This document shows, in pieces, positions 21,186-32,383 of a stretch of 64,000 nt of DNA; position 1 is the stretch's first letter; each line of letters opens with the position of its first letter. The notes beneath the pieces were generated by a model that saw only the letters and a list, made by a program, of their open reading frames with translations, was not told the origin of the DNA and ran no database searches. This DNA comes from Ischnura elegans. Its lineage: Eukaryota > Arthropoda > Insecta > Odonata > Coenagrionidae. The stretch covers positions 130,770,972 through 130,834,971 of the forward strand of contig NC_060248.1 of the NCBI RefSeq assembly GCF_921293095.1. The letters run 5' to 3'. The position numbers and the translations under genes are program-made.

Positions 21186-21945
21186 TTCTACATGCTGTGG
21201 ACAATGACAGCCGCGCAGAGAGCAAGGGTAGAAGCCATTTGTGCTACAGAAGAATGATGAGGATCTAATGGATCGACCGAATTAGTAACGAAATTCTCCC
21301 TCTTTTCCGTTTTCATATTCCTCCTCGCCCCTTACGAAATAACTCTCTGCTTCACATTCCGCGATTCTGTCTCTCCATCTCTCAACGCTCTCTGTTCTAC
21401 CGAATACCCTCCTTGTTTAACTCCATAGCTTCAAAAATCCCTTCCCTGGACCTGTTTTCCTCTGCTGCTAGTTACAAAGCCACCTTAAAATGCCATCTGA
21501 ATAATTCACCATTGTCTAATCAATAGTGCCCCTTCTTATGTTTAAAAACTTTGTTTTCTGTTAGTTTTTATTTATTGTGCTATTGTTTGTTATCTTTTAG
21601 GTATTAATTATTTAAGGAGCAACCAATTTAAAGGCCTTGGTGCCGTTTTTGGTGATGAAATAAATAAATAAAAGTAATGAGGAATTCTTAAGGAGACTGG
21701 GAGAGAAGCCTCATGGAAACATTGACAAGAAGACGTAGCTTTATATGTCATATTTTAAAGCATGATGGCCTGATGAAGGCAATCGTCGAGGGACAAGCGG
21801 ATAACAAGAACGGAAAAGGAAGAGTTCGAATAAAATAATTAGAGCAGGCGTAGAAGGACATAGGCGTGAAAAGTTTAGCCGATAAAAGAATTGAGTGGAG
21901 AGCTGCGTCAAACCAATTGTCTAGTGATGATGATTCTACGAGGGA
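21186..21945 (+). mobile_element. RTE-like LINE 3' end, split by another LINE tail
   Basis: Same subfamily as 7324-7768: ATGCTGTGGACAATGACAGC, then TGCTACAGAAGAATGATGAG, with GATCGACCGAATTAGTAACG at 21271-21290. The match is interrupted at 21292-21672 and resumes with GAGGAATTCTTAAGGAGACT, GGCAATCGTCGAGGGACAAG and GCTGCGTCAAACCAATTGTC, ending in a short GATGATGAT tail. Stops and frameshifts abound. Confidence 0.85.
21292..21672 (+). mobile_element. LINE 3' fragment nested in the RTE copy
   Basis: A 381-bp insertion ends in an AAAT microsatellite (GATGAAATAAATAAATAAA at about 21654-21672). It is flanked by AGTAACGA (21284-21291) and AGTAATGA (21673-21680), an 8-bp target duplication with one mismatch. 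Its degraded coding content (SFKNPFPGPVF.., ATLKCHL-like across frames) resembles the end of a CR1-type ORF, but the family is not certain. Confidence 0.7.
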
Positions 21946-22019
21946 ATATGAGTTCATGGATTGCATTCGTAAATTCTCTCCGGTTCGTCCGAATCGGGTG
22001 TGAATCTCTACCATGTAGC

Positions 22020-22560
22020 GGTGAGTTTCGGAGGGGGCCTTCCCCTCCACCACCTCGCACCCCCCTCCCCTCTACCGCCCCTCTTCAGCACGCACGAATA
22101 CCCCCTTACCCTGCATGGGGGAGCTGAAGGTGGGGGAAGGGGGGAGGTGGGGGCACACTATACTATGGGCCTATTCACATTATGCCTTCCTCCTCCTCGC
22201 CCCTCTTCGCCCCCATGTGTGCGGGAGTGGGGGGCGGGGGGTCCCTCTCTCTCTCTCTCCACCCACCCCCTCCTCCGGTGAATGCCCCTCTTTCTCCCAT
22301 CGCGCACTTGTGCCTGCCTCCATAATACATATGATAGAGCGGCGCCCAAGTGGGAACTCGGCTCCGGTCCTTCGGCTGCCCTTGTGCCCTGGCGGAAGGG
22401 ATGTGGAGGGGTGAGGGGGGTGGAAAATGGAGGGATGAGGGGGGTGGAAAATGGAGGGATGAGGGGGGTGGAAATTGGAGGGATGAGGGGGGTGGAAATT
22501 GGAGGAGAGTGGGCTGACGCGGAGTGAATAGTTGGGGCTTCCCTCTCTCTCTCCGATTCG
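22020..22560. other. GC-rich C/G-run stretch
   Basis: Proline/serine- and glycine-rich open frames on both strands result from C/G runs and the minisatellite inside. No gene feature was seen. Confidence 0.5.
22413..22505. repeat. 24-bp minisatellite, 3.9 units
   Basis: The unit GAGGGGGGTGGAAAATGGAG GGAT is repeated at 22413, 22437, 22461 and 22485 (last partial). The first two units carry GAAAAT and the last two GAAATT. Confidence 0.9.
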
Positions 22561-23097
22561 TCTGAAGAAGTTGGCTGCTGACGCACCCTTCCCCGTGAAA
22601 TGATGCGATACTGCTCGAGTATCGATGCAGGCGTTCCTTCATTTGCTGCACACCTGAACCAGCACCAATGGGGTAAAAATTGATAGCAATAATAATTAAA
22701 GTCATGCATAATAAAGAATGTAATTGTGGCTACTATAAATTAACTCGGAATAATAATAGTCGGCTCATAATCATAGTAACATCACTCATACTCCCTTGAG
22801 AAAGCGATCAGCATCGGTCGGGAAACGTTGGGGCCACCCAAGAATTGACGCGGCGACATAGCCCAAAAGTTTTTATTCATAATGACGAGCACCCGCGAAA
22901 GTTCTAACGATGGATTACTGTCCTATGTGACTCATTCGGGGACGTTCCTTGGCATTCTTCACTTCTACCCTGTCCTTACACTATTGTTTTCATTGGGCCA
23001 TCATGTCCCATTGTGTGGCCGAATAAGTTGTCCTATCTTCTTCTTAAGGTTTTTCTAAAACTTATTTTTTCCATCTCTTTTCAGTACTTACTCGGTC

Positions 23098-23205
23098 GTG
23101 CGAAAATCCACAAAGAAAAAAATCATTCGCCTTGATCGGGATTCAAACCCGGATCCACCGATAATCGATTTAGTGCTTCAGCCAGTCGCTCTTCCGAGGT
23201 ATCAT
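23098..23205 (-). repeat. tRNA-like SINE fragment (family P)
   Basis: On the minus strand ACTGGCTGAAGCACTAAATC (box-A-like) and GATCCGGGTTTGAATCCC (box B) lie at tRNA-like spacing. The acceptor arms do not pair, so this is not a tRNA gene. Related box pairs occur at 25480 and 25710. Confidence 0.5.
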
Positions 23206-23263
23206 ACTTTCCTGCAGAAAATTTCGCACAATTTGTGCATTGCGGACGTCACTCTTAAAGTGC

Positions 23264-23445
23264 CGGCATCGAGGCGGCGGTGAGGTAAAGAAAGTCCTAG
23301 CCTGCCAAAACGTAGGGTCGTGGATTCGAATCCCGCCTGGGTGGGTTGCCTCTATCCAGGGCTCGCATGTTTGTGTTGTGCTTTGTTAATCCTCCGTTGT
23401 AAAGGACTTTTGTTTGCTGTGCATGGGGAAGTTGTAAATAAAGAG
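23264..23445 (+). repeat. tRNA-derived SINE (family S), copy 2
   Basis: CGGCATCGAGGCGGCGG, AGTCCTAGCCTGCC, GGATTCGAATCCC, GGGTTGCCTCTATCCAGG and GGGGAAGTTGTAAATAAAG follow the order of the family S copies at 8366 (inverted) and 43343. Confidence 0.8.
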
Positions 23446-23894
23446 TCATCACCGTATGCTTAAAAATACACGGACGATCCATTTCATCTTCAACAATCTT
23501 CGGTAGCACCATATTTCGAATGCTTCCATTGTCGATTTCTCTGCGCCTGTCAACGTCCTAGCCTCGCTTACACAGAGAAACATGCCACACATGTAACATC
23601 TGATGAACAGCATCTGATTATGAATTAGCGGGAATGTAAGCGTGGAATTTTACGAAAGTGGAGTGTCGCAGTCACTGTCTGAACGTACCTATGAATTAAA
23701 TTCTCAGTTCGCTGAAAAAAATGATAGCACGGCCAATGATAAGTGACATGAAATGGCGAAGAGCCGGACAAATTGAAATGGTGAGGAGTCCGTACTTATC
23801 GCGTCGCACGTGCACTATAAGTCCGGTTGAATTTTGTAAAACTTTCGCAGAATTTGATAAACAGTTGGAACTACCCTTAAAAGCAGTTCTTATT

Positions 23895-24080
23895 ACGTAA
23901 TTTAGAATGCTATAAAAAGTCTCAGGCACGTTATGTGAATTAACGATCCAATTTTCATATTGAATGGTTTTAGCCCGCGTATAACTGGTTTCTGCTGGAT
24001 TGAAGGCTTTTGTAATCTCGTTTGGAAGAAGATGTTCTTTCCGGTTTATTCCCGTTGTTTTGTGCTGCTTACGTCTGTTT
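23895..24080 (+). repeat. Direct repeat D, copy 1
   Basis: CGTTATGTGAATTAACGATC, CATATTGAATGGTTTTAGCC, TATAACTGGTTTCTGC, TTGTAATCTCGTTTGGAAGA and TTTCCGGTTTATTCCCGTTG recur in the same order at 24945-25135. A partial third unit (TTTAGGAAGAAGATGATCTT) follows at about 24108-24140. Confidence 0.8.
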
Positions 24081-24649
24081 TTTGCTATAAAGTAAGTTTT
24101 TGTAGAGTCTTTAGGAAGAAGATGATCTTCCTAGTTTTCTCACGAGTTGTTTTTTACTCTCCTGAGACATGATTCTAAAAAATTCCCGTTTTCTTTTGAT
24201 CAGGTAGATGCAGTATGTATATCATTCGAGTGCTGCCCATACTTAGTTCCAAGGTAATAATGTGGAACTATGAAAGTAATGAATGGTTTTTGTAGGAGGC
24301 GAATGACAGCTGAGGTCTTTTCCGCCATTAGGGAAGGGTAGGTAAGGAAGGGTGGAGAGAAACCCGGCGTCGGCATTAGCCTGCTCTAAACGAAAGGCAC
24401 CCAGGGAACGACGAATTAACATAGATCTGTGGGTCTCAAGATGATTGTGGAAGAAAAGTGCAGCCACAGATTGTTCGTTCGTTCAAGTGGAGGCAAGTTA
24501 TAATTGGCCAAAGTCCAACTTGATTTTCTCAATAACGCGAGGACATATTACTATTTATTTCCTCCCTTTACGTGAGCACACGTCTCCTAAATACAATAAA
24601 GAAAACAGCAAGTCTCAATCTCTTCTAGTTGTTCCGCAATTGAGTGGTA

Positions 24650-24892
24650 TGTGAACTCCGGCAGGGGGAAAAAACGATCGGCATCGGTCGCCCAGAGCGG
24701 CTCCCAGCCGTCACTACCATAACGCCTAAACGTCCCCTCTGACGGACAAAGTGTTGCGCTTGAAATGTCCTCCACACAGCATTCAAGCAGGGATCGGGCA
24801 GTCTCTGAAAATTCTCTCCCACCGCCAGGATTTGAACCCGAGCCTACAGTGTGGGAAGCCAACACTCTAGCCACCACACCAACCCGATCCCC
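24650..24892 (-). repeat. tRNA-derived SINE (family G)
   Basis: On the minus strand the head GATCGGGTTGGTGTGGTGG, GCTAGAGTGTTGGCTTCCC (box A) and CTCGGGTTCAAATCC (box B) leads to a ~170-bp body (GCAACACTTTGTCCGTCAG, GACGGCTGGGAGCCGCTC) and ends GCCGATCGTTTTTTCCCCC. The diverged copy at 1420-1605 shares head and body order. Confidence 0.75.
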
Positions 24893-24944
24893 ACTTTGAA
24901 GAATACAGCTGGATAAGTAGTCGCAACTATCCAATGACGTAATT

Positions 24945-25135
24945 CTTAGAAAGTAGTTCTAAATGTTTTAAAATGATTCACGCATGTTATGTGAAATAGG
25001 ATTCCAAATTTGCATATTGAATGATTATAGCCAGCATATAACTGGTTTTTGCTCGAGTGAAGGCTTTCGTAATCTCATTTGGAAGATGATTATCTTTCCG
25101 GTTTTCTCCCGTTGCTTTCTGCTTACTTACGTCAT
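24945..25135 (+). repeat. Direct repeat D, copy 2
   Basis: This is the partner of 23895-24080: GTTATGTGAAATAGGATTCC, GCATATTGAATGATTATAGC, TATAACTGGTTTTTGC, TCGTAATCTCATTTGGAAGA and TTTCCGGTTTTCTCCCGTTG. Confidence 0.8.
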
Positions 25136-25479
25136 TATTCGTAAACGTTCCCGTATTCATTTGTTCGGGTATACGTTTTGATGAACCAGGGGAACAAATC
25201 CGGATCGCTACCGAAAAATCAGCATCTTTCAATACCTGCTTAGTCGAATAGCAACAATAATAAATAAATAATAAGGGAAATAATAATATAATTCATAACG
25301 CATTGTTGTCATTTTTTGGACACAAAGTTACTCTGTGCAAGCAAAAATATCGAATTCTGGAAAATTTCAAATTATAACGGATATTTTACTCCAAAGAACT
25401 GTTCGGAACAAGCAACAGTGTACGCTGCAACGTGCACTGCAGCAAAGTTATATAAAACAATCATTTTGCATAGGTTGTC

Positions 25480-25560
25480 GGAATTTGAATCCGGATCCTC
25501 TATAATGCCGGTGAGTTATGCTACCAGTTACACTGCCCAGTCGTGTTATTTCAACGTGAA
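25480..25560 (-). repeat. tRNA-like SINE fragment
   Basis: Minus-strand AGTGTAACTGGTAGCATAAC (box-A-like) and GATCCGGATTCAAATTCC (box-B-like) lie at tRNA spacing without matching acceptor arms. A lone B-box-like GATCCGGGTTTGAATCG occurs on the plus strand at about 25718-25735. Confidence 0.4.
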
Positions 25561-25799
25561 CCTCAGGCATATTTAACCGATTAAGGCGTTGAAGACTCAA
25601 GGCAATGCTGGCACAGCATACGGAAGTCGTGCTTAGTAAGCCTTGTCAAAGAAATAAACCTTGCTTTTAACGATATCCCGCGACGGACGTTTTCCAAAGT
25701 ACTTTATGGCGCCATTCGGGAGATCCGGGTTTGAATCGCGGCTAAGCCAAATGATTTTTACACGGTGAACTTTCCTTGAAATTTTACTCATTACAGATG

Positions 25800-27229
25800 C
25801 AGGTACGAACGGGATACCACCCGATTAATCCTCGGTCGTAAGTCGGAATTGATATATAAATAGATGTTAAATAATCTAAGAGTCCAAAATCCAGCCTTGC
25901 TAGTGTTTGCTAGTCTTCCTAGCGTTGCTGTTCTGATTGACGTAGATTCGCTCCGTGAAGTAAAATTACTTGGGTAGCTTCAGCAATTTAGCGTTTGTGA
26001 GAAGAAACTAGTCTTGGCTTTGTCTTTGGGAATATTATACCGGCTGAAATTAATGATTTGAAAAAATTACTTTAGCCACCATATCGTAAGATCAAATAAC
26101 CACAGCAAAGCTGCTTGGCAAGCTACAAACAATTAATGATGTGAACAAAAGTATTCCTCATTTAAAGAATTACAAGCTCGGGCCTTGATCTAACTGTTAA
26201 AATAAAATCATTAGTAATAATAAAAAACAGCTGCTGAAAATAATTCCGTGATAGGAACACGTTTCCGAAATATGCGAGCGATTGTTATGGTATTTTTCAC
26301 TAAGAAATTTTGGGGATATTTCAAAACTTATTTTTTTCATTTTAATATAGTCGTAAATTCGGAGGGATTGTAAGTTTAACGGTTGTGAGTCGGGGGGCAC
26401 CTGTAAATATATACACTCTGTTGCATGCAGTCATTGCATCTACATGAAGAAAAAGGATTGGTACCTGTAAAAATAATCAGCACAGTTTTTGTGAGGGCAA
26501 TTCTATTTGTGACAGAATAACCTTTAGAGAAAGCTATGTCATAGGATATTTCGATAAAATTGCAAAATAAAAAAAACGTCAAACTTCAAACGTCAAAACA
26601 GTGCATGATCAAAAAACTCTTATTGAGGTGATGTTCGTATACAGAAACAAAATTAACTATCGAAATATGTACCTTATAAATATACCCAAAATTAACATGT
26701 GACGGAATCACTGCCAGGTCAACCTCCCAAGTGTAATGATTCCAAACATCTTCAAAACTCAGTGAATCTAATTGTAAGTATAATTTGAAAACTTATTTTA
26801 AGACTCTGTATAATGTTTCACATACTGATTACATAAAATTCAATCATTTACCTGTTGATTTATCAAAGCAAAATATTTCCAGCCTAAATTTTCATTTGAG
26901 AGAAAAAGTTGACATTTTCATGGAAATGCCCATTAGTTACTTTGCGGCTCGCATTCCCCCATGTTTTCTATTCATAGTGCTACGTTCAGTTAATCTCTTG
27001 AGGCGACTCTGTCGTATTTACACTAAAAATGTTTGGTGTAAAACTATCATTACAAGGTGCGAGTTCCGGTGTAGTATGAACAAGAAGGCGCGTGGATAGA
27101 GCGAGGTGACAGCTAGCCTTAACCCCCTTTTCCCGGTGCACGCCGATGCGGCGACCGCATTCTGAGAGCAGCTCACTTGTGCACAGCCGTCGCCGAAGCA
27201 AAAGCGAGCGACTGCGATAACAGCTGATC
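25800..27229. other. No gene recognised; upstream of the ZSWIM promoter zone
   Basis: AT-rich sequence with no coding, RNA or repeat-end features, changing to mixed composition at about 27060. Confidence 0.5.
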
Positions 27230-29621
27230 GCCAATTAAAGAGCCCTTTCACTCATCCCACCTCCCCGCAGCGAGACAGTATATATATCGATGTTTTTTTT
27301 CTACCGCCCGCATCGAACATCGGCATCGGAGCGCGTGTACAATCACCACACTCCTCTCTCCACTTCTCTTTCGTGCATTCCGCCTCCTCCCCCCCCCCTG
27401 CCCCCCCACCTTCGTCCCCCTCCCGCTATCTCTTTGAGTCCTTGAAGGCGCTCAAGTAGGGGAGGCAGTGTGGGAAAATTGTGGCACTCGGGGGGGGTGG
27501 GGTGGAGGGAGGGGCGGAAAGGGGAGGGGGTGGGGAGAGTAATATCCCTCTCCCTTTCGCCCGGAGGGGAAATGTGTGTGTAATGTATTGTGAGCGGGGA
27601 GGAGGGGTGCCCTTCGTGTTGTAACGGGAAGTTGGGATGGGTGCAAGTGAAGAGGGGAGGGGAAGAGGAGGGGCGCATGCCCAGACACACACAGAGTGGA
27701 GGGGAAGGCCTCCTCCGCCCCGCCGCCGCCGGTCGGGGGGGCCTGTTTCTCTCAGTCGTGTCCGGAGAGTCGTCGGGGGCGGTGGGCGGCGTGTCACTGT
27801 GCGCCAAAGACCGTCGTGTGCGTGAGTGTGTGTGCGTGTGACGTGACGTGGACAGTGCGTGTGCACACTAATCTCGGACCACTGTGGATGTGTGAGTGCG
27901 TTGATCTTCTCTACACTCCCGAGGCCTCAGAAAAGGAGAACGTATATATAACTCTCGTAATTTCATCGCCTCTCAGCGGAAGGACCGGAAACATTTCACC
28001 GCACACGCATCGATTTCACTCACGTTTCGGCGCAACATTCCACGCATATATTGGGATATATAGGAAAAACAAACGCTTTGGGAGTTGTTGGCGAGAGAGA
28101 GAGAAGGGAAGCAGTTCGCACCGCGTCGGTCGGGAGAGCGCAGCGCTGTGGGGCCTCTGGCTGGCTAGAGCGAGCCGCTGTTCAATACCAATTTCCGGTG
28201 GTGTCGGAGAGCCCCTCCTCTCCCTTTCTGCCTCCCGTTGGCGGCCCCCGCCCGCCCCCAACGGCGCCGCCGTCCTATCGGCCAAGCGTTGCGTTCCGCT
28301 TGCCCGCTCTGTGCCCAGGGGCACAGCCGCCGGGCTCACTCTGGTACGGCGCCACCCAGCGTAGTGTGGTGTTACCAATCGAACCAACTGCTTGCTCTCT
28401 CCCCCTTGAGTCCCCCTCGTGTCATGAGTGCTACCCGAGTGAGAGGCCGTGTGTTCCCGGGGGAAGGAGTGAGCAAGTGACGGCGAAACATGAGGACTTG
28501 GGCGTGGTGGACGATGATGTCCGCGGAGGGTTGCGAATGATTGCTTTCGCTAAACGCCTCCTCGCCGGACCACCTCCTCGACGGTAGATAGCCGCAGGAG
28601 AGAAAGACTCCCTTTTTTATCGTGACTACCCACACCTCCCCGTTTTATTGTTTCCGAGGCATTCTCTCAACGTGATTCTGTGCCTTCCCTTTTTTGCGTG
28701 GATGTTCGTTTCATCACTTTCCTCCCTTTGCCTGGAAACAGTTGAATCATTCCTCTCGTCGGTGACCTCAGCGCTGGGCTCTTTCCCCCGCATTGGTGAA
28801 CTTGCGAAGAAAGAAAAGAAGAGTGCTGCGCAAGGTTCGACTTAGTGGAATTATCCTCGCGTATATATTAATTGTGGCCGTCTATTCTTGTACTGGTACG
28901 TGCAGGGACCCCTGTTACACCCCCTGCGACGTCCCCCATCCTCTTCAGAGCCTGCAGGATCCCCCTTGGAGGATCTGCAGGAAGGATAATCTTCTCAATT
29001 CCAAGATCCCCCTTCGATATTAGTATCGAGGAAGCTTAGGCGGTGTGGAAATCCCCGTCATCCTTTCCACGCCTTGTGTCACGTGACGCGTGTGATAGTG
29101 TTGGTGCGACGAAAGTGAACGCGGAATGCTGTTAATATCCGCGTTTGAGTGAAGTGCAGGATTTCTGTCCCAAACGGATCCTCCTAGCATATCGTCCACG
29201 TAAATTGTGAGGAAGCATTCCGGTTTCAACTCCACCATCTTTTCTCTCCTCGAGGTGTGGTCCACCAACACTCTTCGTTTGTGCTCTCGTGTGTCGTCAT
29301 CGCCGGAACGAGATAAATACCTTTGCATTTCCAGAGAGAGAGAGAGAGAGAGGGGCGGGTTCGTGAGTGTGCTAGAGTTTTAAGCCGCCCTCACCCGAAG
29401 CGGGTTATCTCTTTTTCAGGGAATCGGAGGAGAGAGAGAGAGAGGCGTCAGAAATCCCTTTCCAGGAGGGAGGGGAAGGAAGGAGGAGATGACGTCTTGC
29501 GCTCCCAACTTCTCCTGAGACACACATCTTCGCCGTAGTGATTCCGGTGACGCAGAGCTCTGCCTAGAGGGTCGAATACAACCCTAAAGGAAGCAGACTA
29601 GTTGTTCTGCAGAGCGCAACC
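27230..29621 (+). promoter_or_regulatory. GC-rich promoter and 5'UTR zone of the ZSWIM-like gene
   Basis: A sharp rise in GC and CpG lies directly upstream of the coding exon. It contains a TATA-like run (TATATATAT, 27279-27287) and repeated GA tracts typical of arthropod GAGA-factor sites (28093-28104, 29333-29352, 29431-29445). Long open frames on both strands are compositional. Two acceptor-like sites precede the start codon: TTTGCATTTCCAG (AG at 29333-29334) and the stronger TTATCTCTTTTTCAG (AG at 29418-29419), so the 5'UTR may be spliced. The transcription start cannot be placed from sequence. Confidence 0.5.
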
Positions 29622-30630
29622 ATGTCGGAATCCAACAAGCGTCTCTGCTGTTCCCGCGTTGGGGGAGGCGCCAGTGGGAGCGGTAGTGGCGCCAGCGGGA
29701 GCGGAGGCGCCGGCTCCAGTGGCTACGGGCACCCGTCCTCCTCCTCCGGCTCCTCCAGGGGCTTCGACTTCTCCGCCGCTGCGGGGGCGTCCTCGTCTTC
29801 TGGGGCGGGCACCAGCGGGGCGGCGGCCGCGGCTTCGGCCCTCGGCGCCTTCGGCCGCCCTGGGGCGTCATCTTCCTCGTCGTCTTCCTCGTCGTCGTCC
29901 GGTTCCTCGAGGCGGAGCCACCATCACCACCACAGGCACCATCACCACCACCACCACAGGCACCACCGACACCGGGAGCACCACTCCGGGGGCGGTGGGG
30001 GCGTGGGAGGCGGCTACCATCACCACCACCATCATCACCATCACCACAGGCACCGTTGCTGCAGCAGGGCAGCGGCTGCGGCCGCCATGGCTGTCGCTGG
30101 CGGCGGGCCGCACTCCTCTTCCGGCGGTCCTTCTTCCTCGTCCCACTTGCCGCCAACTCCCTTCGGCCCCAGGGTCCCTGAGCCCCCCAGAGGGGCCCAG
30201 CCCACGTGCAGGAGGTCTCCGGATTCCCTGCTCGACCTCTGCGCCCGCACCGTGGCGGAGAACGTGCCGTTCCAGCGTATGGAGGAGCGATTCGAGTGCA
30301 TTCCGGATTTGGTGCAGCGGCGCGTCATCTTCTGGGCCTTCCCCCGCGACGAGCGCGACATCTGCATGTATTCGTCGCTGTCGCGGGTCCCGGTCAACGT
30401 GCCCTCGACCACTGGCGTCGCCGGCGCCTCCTCCTCCGCCTCAGCGTCGGTGGCGTCGGCCGCGGCGGGGTCGGCCTCGGCGTCCACGGGTGGCGTAGGG
30501 GCGGCGTCGGTTGGCGCCGCTCCCGCCTGGACAACGTCTTCCAGCACGGCCCCCGAGTTCCAGAACCTCTCCTTCCACAAGGGACTCAAGCTGCTGGAGT
30601 TGGGGTGTGTCAGCAACGTCCTTCAAGTCG
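29622..30630 (+). CDS. ZSWIM4/5/6-like SWIM zinc-finger protein, first coding exon
   Basis: The exon has 336 complete codons plus one base. The start ATG has A at -3, and an in-frame TAG at 29565-29567 blocks any longer N-terminus. Residues 13-98 are Gly/Ser/Ala-rich; 100-121 and about 132-143 are histidine-rich; more Ser/Pro follows. The conserved part starts at residue 199: SPDSLLDLCARTVAENVPFQ, then RMEERFECIPDLVQRRVIFW, then FPRDERDICMYSS. A low-complexity linker leads to FHKGLKLLELGCVSNVLQVG. In vertebrate ZSWIM5/6 these blocks stand before the SWIM domain and are likewise separated by low-complexity sequence; the family acts as substrate receptors or regulators linked to Cullin-RING ligases, with ZSWIM6 tied to neural development. 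The SWIM CxCx(n)CxH motif is not in this exon. Subfamily 4, 5 or 6 cannot be told apart here. Confidence 0.9.
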
Positions 30631-30636
30631 GTGAGT
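30631..30636 (+). other. 5' splice donor of intron 1
   Basis: CAAGTCG|GTGAGT is a full-consensus donor. It splits the Gly codon of NVLQVG after its first base (phase 1). Reading on, the frame adds only 16 residues before TAA at 30678, consistent with intron. No downstream exon was recognised through 64000, so the intron is probably longer than 33 kb. Confidence 0.9.
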
Positions 30637-32317
30637 GTCTGTACAGTGGTGCACACTGCTGTTGTACCTCGAGTTCGTAAGAATCTTTTTTTTACTCAGA
30701 AAACAGTTTTATCTTGGAGGAAATGTGGTTGTTAGGTACGAAAGTAACTGAAATGTATTTTAGTCATCCTTGGGGTGACGTGACTCAACTAGGCAGATAG
30801 AGTGTTATTAGGTACAATAGTGACTGAGATCTGTTTTATTCATCCATGACTTGGCCCAACTATCCTCTCTAATCATAGTATTTTCATTTTCGCTCCAACT
30901 TGATCCAGATAAATGTTACGAACGTTCAACCTACCTTGCCGGGCAGGTCTTTGCATTTTGGCTGGTGGCTGAGACTTCGTCGACATATACTGCTGCGTTT
31001 ACTGTTTGGCTAGTGAGTGGTATGGAGATTGATAAGGTCACCAAGTAGCGATGATAATAATAGGCATTTAATTGAGAGAATTCCTTTGTAGGCTTTTACG
31101 TGTTCAGTATTTAATATTCTAAATTGCTACCTCGATTTCATGCTCAAACGCGTCCATGGACTGTAGTGTGTTCTCACTGAAAATGGGCTATTCTGGTAAA
31201 ATGAGTTTAGGATAATTGAAAGTAATGTTGTAACAGTAAATAATGACTTTGAAAATTTCCCATAGTACGCCAAATTAATTATTATAGTAAAGCGCGAAAT
31301 ATGTCACATGGCACTAGAGTAACCCATTAATAGTTTTTCTTCAATCCTCGATGTTGGAATTATATTTCGTAATGGCGCGTGGTCATATAGTGGAAAGAAA
31401 GAACTTTTGATAGTGAAATTAAATAAAACTGTGTCGTTAACGAAAAACGTGTTTGACCAGTGGATTTAGATATGAAAAATATTCAGCTGTTCTAAAAATT
31501 TGACGCCGAATTTTATGGTGTAATGATAGAGAGAGGTAGCTGTGATTCATTAAAATATGTCTTTCGCAGCTGCTGCTGCTGTGCCTAAACGGTCCCAGAA
31601 AAAACAAAAGAAGATTTTTTTTTATTTTCGCGTTCTGCATCTGAGGATAATTCCTCGTGCGTATCCGTGCATTGATTCCCTTTAAAGACAGTGACTTGGG
31701 GAGTGTGGATTGGGACGAAGTCGTCGTGAAATGAAACCGCCGGGTGGCGTATTCCCTCTCTCTACGTGGGTGGTAAGACTACGCTCTTTTTTATTCTCGG
31801 GGACCAGCTGCGGCGAAATGTAGTCGCCTTGGTATAGCTTTTTTTCAGCGTATATCCGCCTGCCATTCGTCGCTGCATTCTCTTCGATTGTTGCTTTTGT
31901 CCATATATGGTTGATTTCACAAGTCGATCAGCCAGAAAATTCGTTGTGGTCGCGATCGTGATAGTATGTGGCCGATGTTTTAGCCTCGGAAGAATTCTCT
32001 ATCTGATGTTTTTCATAGTTATAGAGGCGGAGGTTGGTTTTATAATGGATGAACGCTAAAAGAAGAAAGATAGGCCCTCTTGACGATAGAGTGAAAAAGG
32101 TACCGGCAGAATTAAGCCTCAATTTTATGGAAAAGACTGCTGCGACTTTGAGGAATAATATCGGTTTTTCGGATTACAATTGAAATATAAGCGGAGTCGT
32201 TTCGTTACCGTTGGGCAGATAGACCGCGCGGACCCTTACAATCGTCAAAACTGATTAAAATAAGAGTGAATTCATTGTTTTCCTAGGGAAAACTCTGGAC
32301 AGGATCCTTGAGGTACT
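30637..32317. other. Intron 1, no feature recognised
   Basis: AT-rich intronic sequence; no repeat ends or exons were recognised. Confidence 0.5.
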
Positions 32318-32383
32318 TGTTTCAAAATTCACTAACTCCTGGTTTACTTTGTGGTATTCCATTATAAGTATTTCCTGGATATG
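32318..32383 (+). repeat. Repeat shared with the left flank of the 58.4-kb foldback
   Basis: TTCAAAATTCACTAACTCCT, TTTGTGGTATTCCATTATAA and TTTCCTGGATAT recur at about 58342-58405. Similarity stops soon after CCTGGATAT. Confidence 0.7.

Noticed and set aside
22158-22709. 183- and 176-codon minus-strand frames with a repeated PPFSTPL-type motif
   Set aside because: The peptide repeat is a translation of the 24-bp minisatellite and C/G runs; both frames are open at once, which argues against coding.
27343-28587. Long overlapping open frames on both strands (146-222 codons)
   Set aside because: They lie in GC-rich DNA where stops are rare, are low-complexity (Pro/Arg/Ser), conflict with each other, and match no family; treated as promoter/5'UTR composition.
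29584-30656. Antisense and alternate-frame ORFs over the ZSWIM exon (up to 298 codons)
   Set aside because: Shadows of the GC-rich exon; only the 29622 frame carries conserved blocks and ends at a splice donor.
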